Origin: Syngnathus acus | Taxonomy: Eukaryota > Chordata > Actinopteri > Syngnathiformes > Syngnathidae | Direction of reading: 5' to 3' | DNA: 64,000 nucleotides | Assembly (NCBI RefSeq): GCF_901709675.1 | Contig: NC_051099.1 | Location: 6,636,001-6,700,000, forward strand | Shown here: positions 1 to 16,300 of the stretch, in pieces | Layout: every line of letters begins with the position of its first letter | Numbering within the stretch: the first letter of the stretch is position 1 | Made by a program: the position numbers and the translations under genes | Notes under the pieces: model-generated | Seen by the model: only the letters and a program-made list of their open reading frames with translations | Databases searched by the model: none | Told to the model about the DNA's origin: nothing

Positions 1-3448
<3,448 letters not shown>

Positions 3449-3991
3449 ATTCCTTTTTTTGCTACCAATATCAAGACAGAAAGTTTGAAACTATTTTTTT
3501 AATACATTTATCATGTAAATATGTAGTACAGTTTTCTGTGAGCCATTTTTCACAAATGCTTGTAACGTCAGCGCTTCCCATTGTAAATTTCTGCGTTTAT
3601 TTTACCCATTATATTTATGTGAGACATTTGATTTCATTCTGTAACCACAAACTACATTCTTGCAATGGAAAAATAAACAAGAATAATTTCTTCATTGTCA
3701 CATACAAGGTAGCTGTAAAGTACATTACAAAAAAATGGAGGCTGCGAGAGACAATCGGTGCTTTCTAATCGAATGTTTAGTAAATGCTCCCCTCGTCGAG
3801 GATACCTTACATAACACCATTACGTCCGCTATGGTAACTCAGCTATAAAAAGAAATAATTCAACCGGATAAATGCAAGACAATGTCGTTGCAAGCGTCCT
3901 GCTCTCATCCAATCAGCGACTTTATAAACAAATGAACACAGTCAAACAATGTGCCCTTATGTTTCCGCCGAATAGTGTCGGCTGAGGTGAT
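3449..3991. other. Convergent 3' UTR zone between taf1 and the SLAIN-like gene
   Basis: There is no coding exon here. The taf1 transcript runs in from the left, with a plus-strand AATAAA at 3672-3677. The SLAIN-like transcript runs in from the right on the minus strand and has an AATAAA (TTTATT on plus) at 3596-3601. If both signals are used, the two mature 3' UTRs overlap antisense by roughly 100 bases. Confidence 0.5.
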
Positions 3992-5647
<1,656 letters not shown>

Positions 5648-5699
5648 TTGGGTATCCTCAGCGGGGACACGTTTCTCAATCCTGAGTTTCGGTTAAAAA

Positions 5700-6131
5700 C
5701 TTGCTCAGCACACGATGCAGCACTCGGGCTTCGATCTACTGACCCAGATTTCTAGAGCAGGGCTGTTAATTATAGAGCCGCAACAGATTGGATGGATTTA
5801 GAAAAGCATCACAAGATTATGTGGATTAAAGTGTTGGCAAGTTCCTGCTAAGAAAAAAAAAGTCAATTAGCAGCACACTATCAAGGAACACTTTGATCTT
5901 CCGGAATACAAGCTGTGTTAAAAATGTGATTTTTTGCCAAAAGAAATGTCAGCTGACACTTTGGCCATGATAACCTGCAGCAATTATTTCATACATTTGA
6001 CAATTACGCTAACACTATACCTCATTTATGCAGATACAAACGTGTACAGTATTACAATAATGCATGGGCTTCAAATTCATGTCATTTAATTCTATTAGTG
6101 ACCACTAGGTGGAAAAAAACACACACTATCC
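5700..6131. other. Intergenic, upstream of the SLAIN-like gene
   Basis: AT-rich, non-coding sequence between the minus-strand SLAIN-like start and a MITE. No supported exon or convincing promoter motif was found; it presumably holds the 5' UTR and promoter of the SLAIN-like gene. A CTCF-like half motif (CCACTAGGTGG) occurs near 6103. Confidence 0.35.
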
Positions 6132-6139
6132 CTTTAAAT

Positions 6140-6463
6140 CAAGGGTGTCAAACTCATTTTTTTTCACGGGCCGCATTGTAGTCTTAGCTTCTTTCGGAGG
6201 GCCATTATGACTGTCAACCCAAATAAATGTATGAGCACCTCATATTATATACAGTAAAAGCTACAAAACAAACTGACAAATAATTCGTTTTCAAATCAGA
6301 CGAGTAAAAATTGGTCAAATATTTTAAAAAAAGACATTAAAAGTGAAGACAATTTGCCATTCTAGTAATGACACACAAATTTGATGCACAATTTGTCTTC
6401 GCGGGCCACATAAAATGATGTGGCGGGCCGCATCTTGCCCCCGGGCCTTGAGTTTGACACATG
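6140..6463. mobile_element. Non-autonomous hAT-type MITE with 8-bp target duplication
   Basis: A 324-bp element bounded by inverted termini. The left end reads CAAGGGTGTCAAACTCA and the reverse complement of the right end reads CATGTGTCAAACTCA. It is flanked by a perfect 8-bp direct repeat CTTTAAAT at 6132-6139 and 6464-6471. The 8-bp duplication and CA-start termini are typical of hAT transposons. The interior (GGGCCGCAT near both ends) has no transposase ORF, so it depended on an autonomous relative. Boundaries are set by the target duplication. Confidence 0.8.
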
Positions 6464-6923
6464 CTTTAAATGTATAAAATAAAATAAAAAATGCAATTAA
6501 AATGTATTGCACATAGGTGAATAAGAATTAAATGTTTAAAAACACAGATCATAAAGACTAACCTTAACCCTTTAAAGTTAAATACCACATAACTGCACTT
6601 AGAACAGGAACTGTATGTGCAGATGTTGCAGATGAAAACTAAATATGTCCTGGAATAGATTAAAAAAAAAGTCAAATCAGGCTAAATTCAAACTGGCTTC
6701 ACCTCCGTGACGTCATAGCACAGAAAGTGGGAGGTGTTTTTCCTGGGGCACCTGCCCCCCCCCCCCCCAAACTCCACGCCCCTGCTTACTTGTATCCGCC
6801 TTACGAACAGCTCGCAAACGGCGAAGTACTTTTTTTTTTTTAATCCAGAACCGTAAAGCGGTAATATGCAGCATGTGGATCCAATACTTAAATAACCACC
6901 TGTGCCAGTGGGTGGAATTGGAG

Positions 6924-9900
6924 ATGAGGGACGACGGCCGCAAAGGTGAACTCGTCAGCCCCTCTCTGGTCAGGCCCAGCATCACCCAGGTAGTGTTAAA
7001 GCTTCGTATTCTACCAATAAATATAGTTAGAATTTTTTTTTCTAAAATGCTGTTTAATTTGTAGTGGTAAAGTTCCCTCGCTTGCTCGAAGACAAAGCAG
7101 AGATGAAGTTGTCAAACCTGTCCGTCCACATATTTGTTTTACTCATTACTGTCGACAAAAACCGTAGCAATTTGTGACCATTTTCAACCTACGCCTCGCG
7201 TTGTTTGTATCTGTAATCTTAATGAGCCGTTATACTGAATTGAGAGAAAGTTTAGCCTCGTTTCATGGAGATGCTAAGCTGTTTTTCCATGTTGTCCCGT
7301 TTGTACACAGGATCGGATTTCTAGCTACAAAAAAAATGCGTTTGTTGAATTGATTCATTGGGAATAATTACACAATTAAATCAAACGATCTATAATCGAT
7401 GTGCCTTGAGAGATTTGTATGATGTCCTCGTTAGAAAAGTCAATTTTCTTTGGAAAAAAATAATAATTTGACACCAACATAATATATATTGAAAAGAAAT
7501 ATGCCAATGGAGAGTGATGAAATTAGAGAAGACTTTTTTTCATTAAAAAAAAAAAAAACTGGCAATATTATATTGCATTGAGGAAGACTTTTCGCAGCAT
7601 AACCCAAAACTCAGAAGCCCCCACGATCCATTCCAGGATAATTTCAGATTTGTTAGGAAAAACAAGAATTGATGGGAATGCTGTAGAAATAATCTGCTCT
7701 AAAATCAAATTGTCATCACCTTAAAACCTGTATGAGGAACATAAGCAATGATTTAAGTATCATTTTACTATTCTTGATTGTTATTCATCTAAAGTTTAGA
7801 TGCTCGCTGAGTTGATGCTTCAGGAAGTCAAGCTTTGATGAGGTCTAATAAAACCTTTGAAGATGTGTGTGTGACTGACAGCCTGTGTAATTTGCGCTTC
7901 ATAAATATGCCAATCATACCTCACAACTTGACAGCACCTAAAGTAGAATAACTGTGTTAGGCTACGGATTTTAGTTATTGATCTGACTCCAAATTGTGAT
8001 CAACACTTAACACAAGAGTTGTTACGTCCCAATCCACACACTGGTACACCTAACAATTTTGCGAGTTCGTTCTGTCAAAGAGAAGACCAGTAGATCAATT
8101 AGGCCGAATTTACCAATTGTTTAATCCTGACAAAGCAAGCTAATACAGGCGCCTGGGTCTCGGGTCCTTAACACAAAAAACTTGTGTGCCGTCGTGACCT
8201 TCAAAGACAACACATTCTTCCGGGTTGCCCAGTTTGAAAGAAACACAATATGAATATTCAAGCATGCAAAATATTTTGTGGTGATTGGTCGATGGTCGTC
8301 TCCTCCTCGTTTGGGTTTTTCCCCTGCTCAGCACAGGTGTCTGGACCACAAACACGAGTTGTTCCTCACCGGCCTTGAGATATCCTCCCTGTCTGGACAT
8401 CCTATTCCACAATACTTTGTAGAGAACAAATTCATTGTAGCCTGCACATTCCTTTCCACTTATTAATCACCACACGAGTACACTACTACTGATAATTATG
8501 TTGATATGATTATAAGTCTAGCGCAGCCTTAATCAAATATGTTTGCAAACTGCCAAAAGTACATTTCCCTTTAACTGACATTATCTTAACTTCCTCCCTT
8601 GGCGGTAACGTGTGAAAATTGTTCCTTTTAACTTTGACAGCGAGGCGGAACAATGGGCTCGAAATATGCGTTTAACATGCCAAGTTGAGATATTATCTCA
8701 CCTCAGTTATTCAATTACATTTAGTGTTTTTTGTCTTGTAGAATTCGATCAATTTGAATGGGCATACGGCAAACAGCCTGAACCACACAACCGCTGGATC
8801 ACAGCTCGAGTCTCCAACTCCGAGTCCAGAACCCGTATTGAACGCGGCCATCTCCAGGGGTCATTGGGGCGGGAAGTACGAGTTCCTGCTTTCTTGCCTC
8901 GGATACTGCGTGGGTTTAGGGAATGTGTGGCGGTTCCCTTACCTTTGCTATCGCAATGGAGGAGGTAAGGGAGGGGTGCAGATATCAAGCATATTTGCAT
9001 GCCTTTTGTGTTTGCCTTTGCACTTTTGTCACACCTATTTGAGCAAATCTGGGTGTGATCTGCCTTTGTAATCATTTTTGGCTCGCCATTCATTCGATCG
9101 AACTTAAACACTCCACTAATCCTTTGTTTTTATTATTCGTTAGTCCCACTCTCTCTGCTATGCAGCTTCACGTCCAATGTACTCGAGTAAATGTAATGCC
9201 AAAACCCCTTAACAACAAACTGGACATTATTTCCCCTTCTTTGACCACATCTTAACCAATACACCAATGTATTCAAATTCGAGACCTGTCTTTCTACTTT
9301 CCCAGGTGTTTTTCTTATCCCCTATTTCATCATGCTCTTTTTTACGGGCGTTCCGCTCTTCCTCATGGAGCTGTGTCTCGGCCAGTACGGAGCAGCCGGC
9401 CCGGTCACCGTATGGAAATGCTGCCCTCTGCTTAAAGGTACCACAGAACATTTATTAGATATCTGCCAACATACAGGGAATTTGCGCCACCTTGTGGCCA
9501 CCTACCCGGTCATGAGACCATGGAGATTTTGCGGGTGGGTTTGCGTCTCCTTGTGGCCACTTGCCGGGACATGTGATATACTGATAAAAAACTGCGTTTC
9601 TGGAGATTTGAATAATGCCCAACATTTCAAGATACATATCTTTACGCTCAGCGAGCACTTAAATGGGACTGGTGCCAACACACAAAATGAATTGTAAGGG
9701 CTGAAAGGCTGCTGATTTTCAATGTTGCAGGTATCGGCATTGGCATGCTGTGCGTGGCTGTGCTGGTGTCTCTTTACTACAACGTCATTATGGCGTGGAC
9801 GTTTTATTACCTGGGCAGCTCATTCCAATATCCTTTGCCTTGGTCATGTGACGCCGTCGCCAACGCTGCCATCTGCAACGGCTCCAGTGGGGAAAGTCTC

Positions 9901-12003
9901 AGCCCCTCGGAGATCTTCTGGAAGTAAGTGCGCAAATACATGACAGCAGACATTTCATTTTCATGAGACTCACCAATGCTTTTATTTGATTTTTGGTAAG
10001 TGAGCGTGTGCTGGGTGTGGTGAACAGCGCGGGCCTTCATGACCCGGGTCCAGTCCGCTGGCCTCTGGCCCTGTGCCTCCTGGCTGCCTGGGTCATCGTC
10101 TTCTTGTGTATGCTGAAGGGCATCCACAGCGCTGGCAAGGTCACCCGCTTCCAAAGTCATCTTCGCGTGATTTGTGTGAGTTGTGCTCACAGTCGCTTTG
10201 TGTTTTTAGGTGGTTTATGTCACGGCTACATTCCCGTACTTGGTCCTGCTAGTTTTGATCATAAGAGGTGCTACTCTCGAAGGCTCTCTTCAGGGCATCG
10301 CTTTTTACCTCACGCCCGACTGGAGACGATTAACCAGCGCGCAGGTAATGAGCAGTAATGTTCTTGATGGCTTCACAAGCCACCGCAGATTATTTTTCCT
10401 TGACCTGAACTATTCCCGCTCACATATTTAAAAGGTTTGGAATGATGCAGCTTCACAGATCTTCTACTCGTTGGGTATCGGGATTGGAGGAGTGCTTTCC
10501 ATGGCCTCCTATAATAAGTTTGACAACAATGTCATCAGGTGAGTTCACTTACATGAGCAACATGGGAAATGACGTTGTCCCCTTAATTATTTTATTTTTT
10601 TTAATTTCAGAGACACGATCATTATCACCACTGGAAACTGCCTCACAAGCTTTTTTGCAGGCTTTGCTATATTTTCAGTTCTGGGCCACATGGCGTGGAG
10701 GAGAGGGGTGCCGGTTGAAAACGTGGCAGTTTCCGGTACATTATAACTTCACATGTCTGTGTTTTCTCTGCTCAAATGATGTTTTTTTTTGTTTTTTTCT
10801 CTGGGTCACAGGTCCTGGATTAGCATTTGTTGCTTACCCGGAGGCCCTCGCTCTTCTGCCAGGCTCAGCGTTCTGGTCCGTGCTCTTCTTCCTGATGCTT
10901 TTCATGCTGGGGATTGACACGCTTGTAAGACATATTGGCGTTTCTGTCTTGACCTGCACACTTGTTGATCCTTTGTGCTCTACCACGTCACAGTTTGGCA
11001 ACATCGAGGGCATAACCACTGCGGTACTGGATGAGTTTCCACAACTGCGAAGGAACGCCAAGCACAAGTCGTTGTTTCTTGCCGTACTTTGCAGTTGCCT
11101 CTACCTGATGGGTCTTCTCTTAGTAACTGATGTAGGTTGTTTTTTTTCTTTTTTAATTATAAATATACACTGCAACCACCATCCTCCATTTTGTCGTCAT
11201 AGGGGGGAATTTACTGGTTCACTCTCATTGACTCCTTCAGCACTAGTTTTGGTCTCATCATCCTCACCCTCTTCATGTGCATTGGCATCTCCTTCGTCTA
11301 TGGTAGTCCATCTCGCTTCACCGAAGCCCGTCATCCATGTTTCCTTCATTTTTATTCTGGGTGATAACTGTCATTTTGGTTTATCAGGAGTCAACCAGTT
11401 TTGCCAGGACATCATCGACATGATCCGTTATTGCCCTCCCTGGTGCACTAAAGTTTTGTTGTACTTCAAAGCATGCTGGGTATTCTTCACGCCGTTTCTT
11501 CTTTTGGTGAGTGAACACTGAACACATGAGCTTCCTTAGTAGTCGACATTGTCCTCCCCCCTGACTCATTCGGTTTCTGTTTGTGGTTGTAGTTTATCCT
11601 GACCTACATCTTCATTGAGATGTACAGCACTTCTCTCCATTACGGCAGCTACGTGTATCCTCGCTGGGGGAAAGCGTTGGGGGTGTGCATGGCTACGACC
11701 TGCTGTCTGCAGATCCTCATTTGGGCCATTGTAGCCATCTGCAAGGAAACTGGAACACTGAAAGAAGTCAGTATCATGACCTGTTCCAGGATGAATCTAA
11801 CTTTGAAGCTTTACATTGTGTCACGTGCTTATTTTCTGCAGCGTTTCCACAAATCAATTCAACCACTGAACTCCTGGCGGTCAAACGTCGCAGGGGGAGT
11901 GGGGGGGAATGTGGCTGCTGAAAGGGTGGAGGATCTTTTCTCAGTCACTCTCACTGACATGGACTTTACTGCGATGACATGGGAGGAAGAGAGACCGTTT
12001 TGA
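6924..12003 (+). CDS. SLC6 family Na+/Cl- dependent amino-acid-type transporter
   Basis: SLC6 carriers are plasma-membrane symporters with 12 membrane helices. Exons: 6924-6989 (inferred first), 8742-8964, 9306-9437, 9731-9923, 10001-10139, 10210-10344, 10435-10538, 10611-10735, 10812-10924, 10994-11131, 11203-11302, 11388-11506, 11593-11766, 11842-12003; 640 codons plus stop, all in phase. Helix 1 carries [21 protein letters not shown]-type ion-site sequence, split over two exons. Helix 6 reads [20 protein letters not shown] cysteine pair, PWSC and AAIC, fits the extracellular loop-2 disulfide. SGKVVY-type and [13 protein letters not shown] motifs are present. From memory it is closest to the proline/glycine/ATB0,+ branch rather than to monoamine or GABA carriers; the substrate cannot be set by eye. 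The first exon ([11 protein letters not shown]) is inferred from phase and the donor at 6990 only. Poly-A signal AATAAA at 12343. Confidence 0.85.
6990..8741 (+). other. Long non-coding stretch, probable intron 1 of the SLC6 gene
   Basis: About 1.75 kb of AT-rich DNA with no exon I can support. If the exon at 6924-6989 is not part of the transporter, this is intergenic and the true first exon is elsewhere in it. Short ORFs on either strand here show no family resemblance. Confidence 0.4.
9480..9580. repeat. Two-copy degenerate tandem repeat, about 60-bp period
   Basis: Inside an SLC6 intron, TTTGCGCCACCTTGTGGCCAC at 9481 recurs about 59 bp later as TTTGCGTCTCCTTGTGGCCAC, each followed by a similar CCGG-containing tail. 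It looks like a single small tandem duplication that has since diverged. The CTTGTGGCCAC core resembles CTCF-type sequence. Confidence 0.5.
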
Positions 12004-13382
12004 CGACATGAGGAACCACACAGAGGGGAGCAGATTTTTTTTTTTTTTTTTATAATGAACTTAAAATATTATGACTTAATTTTCTTTAGGTTGGGATAAA
12101 ACCCGTTACCATATTTCATCACGCAAAATTATTGCTAGATAATGCTGCTTTATTTATGACTTATCTTTTTAAATTGTTTCAATGTTTTCTCAAAGTGGAC
12201 TGTTAACACCTCAAATTTAAACTGTACATAGGTTCTGATGATCATATTATACGTATATGAATACTGTAAGAACAGTCTCTTATGGAACTATTGCCACAAA
12301 TCTACCCCCGATGCAAAATATACTACCCAATAATAGGTATAGAATAAATGTGTATGAATAGCTTAAATAAAATGCCAAATGATGTTTATTTTACAATAGT
12401 ATCTAGTTTATTGCAGACTTACACATTTCACAGGGCCAATTGTCAGTAAAGGTTCTTGACTTCTTATTGGAAAGTGTATTCAGTCAGTCATTTAAACATA
12501 GCTGTATACTGTGTATTTAAATTGTTTTTAATATAAGGATGGAAATTTGTGCTGTTTTTATTGTGTGCTGTTTTTTTTCATTTGTTTTCATTTAATATCC
12601 CTGTAAAGACACCTTATCTGGTATGAGGTAAGTTGAATAAAATTTACTTTTTAAAGCGTTTTCCTGAAAGGTTAATTCTTCATAATTTTATTTGTAATTA
12701 CTTGTAATTTCCTTTTTCAGTATCATTACTTTTCTACAAGCACGTACGCTATGCTACCAGAAGAGGGCAGTGATGAATCAAAGTACTGAAGCGAATCCAC
12801 TGACAAACACTTTGATGTAGACATTTTATTGTAAAATAAAGAAACTCGGGGCAATCATAACTTAAATAAAGCTTATAAACGGCATATTATATGGCAAATA
12901 ATTGATTCTTTTATTCATAATAACGAGACAAACGTGACGTATGGCTGCGGGATATATGCAAAATAGCGGATGTTGCGTACACGTTTTCCCGCGGTTTTGT
13001 CTCATGAGTTTGGGTTCGCTCGTTTCTTACACTTTTCCGGTCACCCGATTCAGAACTGCGGTTCGCTCTGCAAAACGGTCAACCAAACGTCCATTACCGG
13101 TACCGAATAAATAATATAAAATGACTTTACTCATACAAAAAGATGAAAACAGTTTATATCCGACTACGTGGGTGCACGTATTAGTCGCCTGAAACCGTGT
13201 CTCCTACACAGCGTGCATTCTCGTGACTAAAATCGAACCCTACCACCTTCGGTTTCCGGAAGTCTTCTATGTTTTGTGTTGTCGAAACACACTCGGCGGA
13301 CTAGGTTTTAAATTCAGTATTTTTTTAATTTGACATACTTCCAAAATTGCCTCGTCTGCTTGTTTGTTAGCGGGTTACAAAG
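12004..13382. promoter_or_regulatory. slc6 3' UTR and rb1 promoter region
   Basis: The first part is AT-rich slc6 3' UTR with AATAAA at 12343 and further poly-A-like signals near 12637. From about 12930 the sequence becomes CpG-richer and carries motifs fitting an rb1 promoter: ATF/CREB-like TGACGT at 12935-12940, E2F-type TTTCCCGC at 12985-12992, and ETS/GABP-type CCGGAAGT at 13256-13263, before the rb1 ATG at 13383. Mammalian RB1 promoters also carry E2F, ATF and ETS-family (RBF-1/E4TF1) sites. Motif matches are by eye; function is inferred. Confidence 0.55.
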
Positions 13383-16300
13383 ATGCCACCTAAGAGGCGA
13401 AGTGCCGTGACGACCCTAAACAAAGAGACGAAAAAGAGACCTGAAACTTCCTCCCCGGGCATCAAAACGAGCCCCGAGTTAGCGGTCAAAAAGTAAGCCA
13501 CCTACCTTTCAACAAATTTACAATTCAACCAATACATGGGCTCGCTTGTTTTAAGTTACGTTAAAACCGTCATTGACAAACGAACCACTTCAGGTAGCTG
13601 CGTCGTTTTTAAATCGAATGTTTCGTTGACAACATTTGGTACGTTAGCACAAGATCAGTACGAAAAATGGTTGGCAAATAAGTTGTGATTTGTCCCCACT
13701 TTCTAGGCACGGAGACAAGGATGCTGATTTTGTTGCTCTGTGCAAGAGCCTCCATGTGTCTGATCCGGTTTGTGGCCGTTCCTGGAAGATGTACAAAAGT
13801 CGTCAGGAGTCCCTGGATGAATTTGCTGTACGTTAATGCTTTTATCATTCCCCCTTTTGAACAACTAAGTAGTTTTGTGAGTTCAAACCAATTTTAGTAG
13901 GGTTACAAATTGTTAGAATTTGTTTGATAGCTGCACAAAGTTTAGGCTAGTTTAGTAGTATAGCTTCTATACAAAATGTTATTTAAATACTTTCTCAATG
14001 ACTCCAAAATTTTGAACTGCGCAATTTTCAATCATCTCACTTTAGGAAGATCAGAAAAGTTTGTGGGGAGCTTGTCTGTACGCAGTTGTGATCGACATGG
14101 ATGCTGCTTCCTTCACCATAACTCAGGTCTTAAAAGCAGTCGCTATGAAGTAAGTATTCATAATAATGTATGTAATAAATGGTCTTGTCTGTTTAAATTT
14201 TGAAGCTAAATATTGTATATGACAATGTTTTGTGTTCTTATTAGTCTAAAGCGGTTTGTGACTCTGGTTCGGAAGTTGGACGTCAATTTGGACGCAATAA
14301 GTTCCAAGGTGAATTCAGCACTGACGCGCTTGGAGAACAAATACGATGTGACCCTGGCTCTTTACCAGAGATTTGAGAAGTGAGTTAACACACACACACA
14401 CACACACAAAATGGCTAACCTGTTTTTACAATGTAATACTTGTTGTTTCAGGACATGCAAAAAAATCTTTGTCGAGGTCACCAAAGCCAAGTAAGTTGAA
14501 TATTTTCCTGCTTGGTTTAATGGTTGCATGCTGATTTTTAATTGTTCACTGTCTGTTTTTTTTTTCCAGAGAGCGTGAGGTCATGCGGAGCTGCTGGACG
14601 ATGTTCCTTTTGGCCAAGGGTTAGTTAAGTCTTACTGGATTGGAATGTTTTGGTCCCGATACTTGTGTTTCTGTTGCCCAACAATGGATTTTGATACCGC
14701 AATGGTGTTTCTCGTGCAGGAAAGGCCTTGCAGATGGAGGATGACCTGGTCATATCATTTCAGCTGCTGCTGTGCACTCTCGAGTTATTCATCAAGCGAT
14801 GCCCTCCTGAACTACTGCAGCCTCTTTACCGTAAGACACGACAAGCATCATTGGTTGCAGATTACAAACTTCCGTGAACGTGGAGAAGCATGACGTTTTA
14901 AGATGCTGTTATCAGCTTGTAAATTGTTGTGTATGTTCTTATCACATTTTGTTCGCTTTCCTTTTACCCAGAGGAAATTCTGCCCATGGATAAGCGTTTA
15001 CTTCCTTGTAGCTTTTAAAGCCAGAATATTTATTTATTTAAATTTATTTGTATTTATTATTTCTTGTTTTTTTTTTTTTTGTTTAATTTTTTAAAATTCG
15101 TTTACTAGCTTTTTTTGTCAGTTCTTTTGTCAATCTGTGAATCTTTTCCAGTATGCAGCCAGTGGAGAAAACCAAGTGTTTATTATTGTTGTTGTCAGAA
15201 TCATCCATCAGCAAAGTCCAGATCCCCGTCACGCGTACGTCACGCCGCAACCAGAACAACGCCAAAGCACGAGCCGCCGAGCCAGAGGTGGACATGCTGC
15301 TTCTTGAAACCTTGTGCAAGGAGAATCAGTGCAATTTAGACGAGGTCCGTCTCCCTCCGTCTTGATGAGCATCATCTTGAATTTGAATGCGCCTTCATGC
15401 TAATTGAATTCGCAGGTCAAAAATGTCTATCAGACCAGTTTCTCTGCCTTCCTGGTGTCTCTGGATCTTCTCAAATCTTCTGGACTACCTCAGGTGCGCC
15501 TTGTGAATGTTCTCACAACATGGATTGTTTATTGCAACAAACATCTATCTAAAAAGCTATCATTCAAATGACATTTTATTTGTAACCACAGGCCAGCAGC
15601 ATCAACCAGCAGTACGAAGAGCACTACCTCAAGAGTAGAGACGTTGATGCACGACTATTTTTGGACAGCGATGAGACGCTACTTTTGCCTAAAGTGGACC
15701 CGTAAGGATTTTAAACTCAAAACTGTCTGTTGAAATGGAAATAAAAAAATAAAAAAAAAAGCTTTATTCATACATCCTCTTTCCAAGGGTTCCAGTGGAG
15801 AGAACACCTAAAAAGAACATGCCGGAAGAAGATGCCGTGCCCGTCCCTCAGACTCCAATCAGGTAGGTATCAAATATTTTTTTAAATTATTGTCATTTGC
15901 GTCCCCAGCTGATAAATGGAATTTATTCCAACGTGACATATAATTGCTGGCTTGTTTTTTTTCTCGTCAGAGCCGCCATGACCTCCATCCAACATTTGAG
16001 AGGAGATCTTACCTCTCGCGGCGACTCTCCGTCCGTCAATTTAGAGACCTACTTCAAGGCACGTCTCCACAATTTTTTTTTCCCCAAATGATAAGTTCAG
16101 GCCCCATGTGTGACTTCCCGACTCTTGTGTTTTCAGAACTGTACTGTGGATCCAACTCGGGATGTGCTGAAGCGTTTGGAGACAATGGGATCAAAATTCA
16201 GCCAGAGGTTTGCTGAGGCAGTTGGCCCGAGTTGGGCCACTCTCGGGAAGCAGGTATTCAAGGAACGCTCCGAGATGCGGAACAATATTTCTGCTACGTA

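Noticed and set aside
10442-11521. A 359-codon plus-strand open frame in the SLC6 gene
   Set aside because: It reads through several introns of the transporter in mixed frames; splice sites and family sequence show the true exons.
15152-15198. Earlier acceptor for rb1 exon 8 (TTCCAG|TATGCAG)
   Set aside because: It puts the exon out of frame with exon 7; the acceptor at 15198 restores phase and has a good pyrimidine tract.
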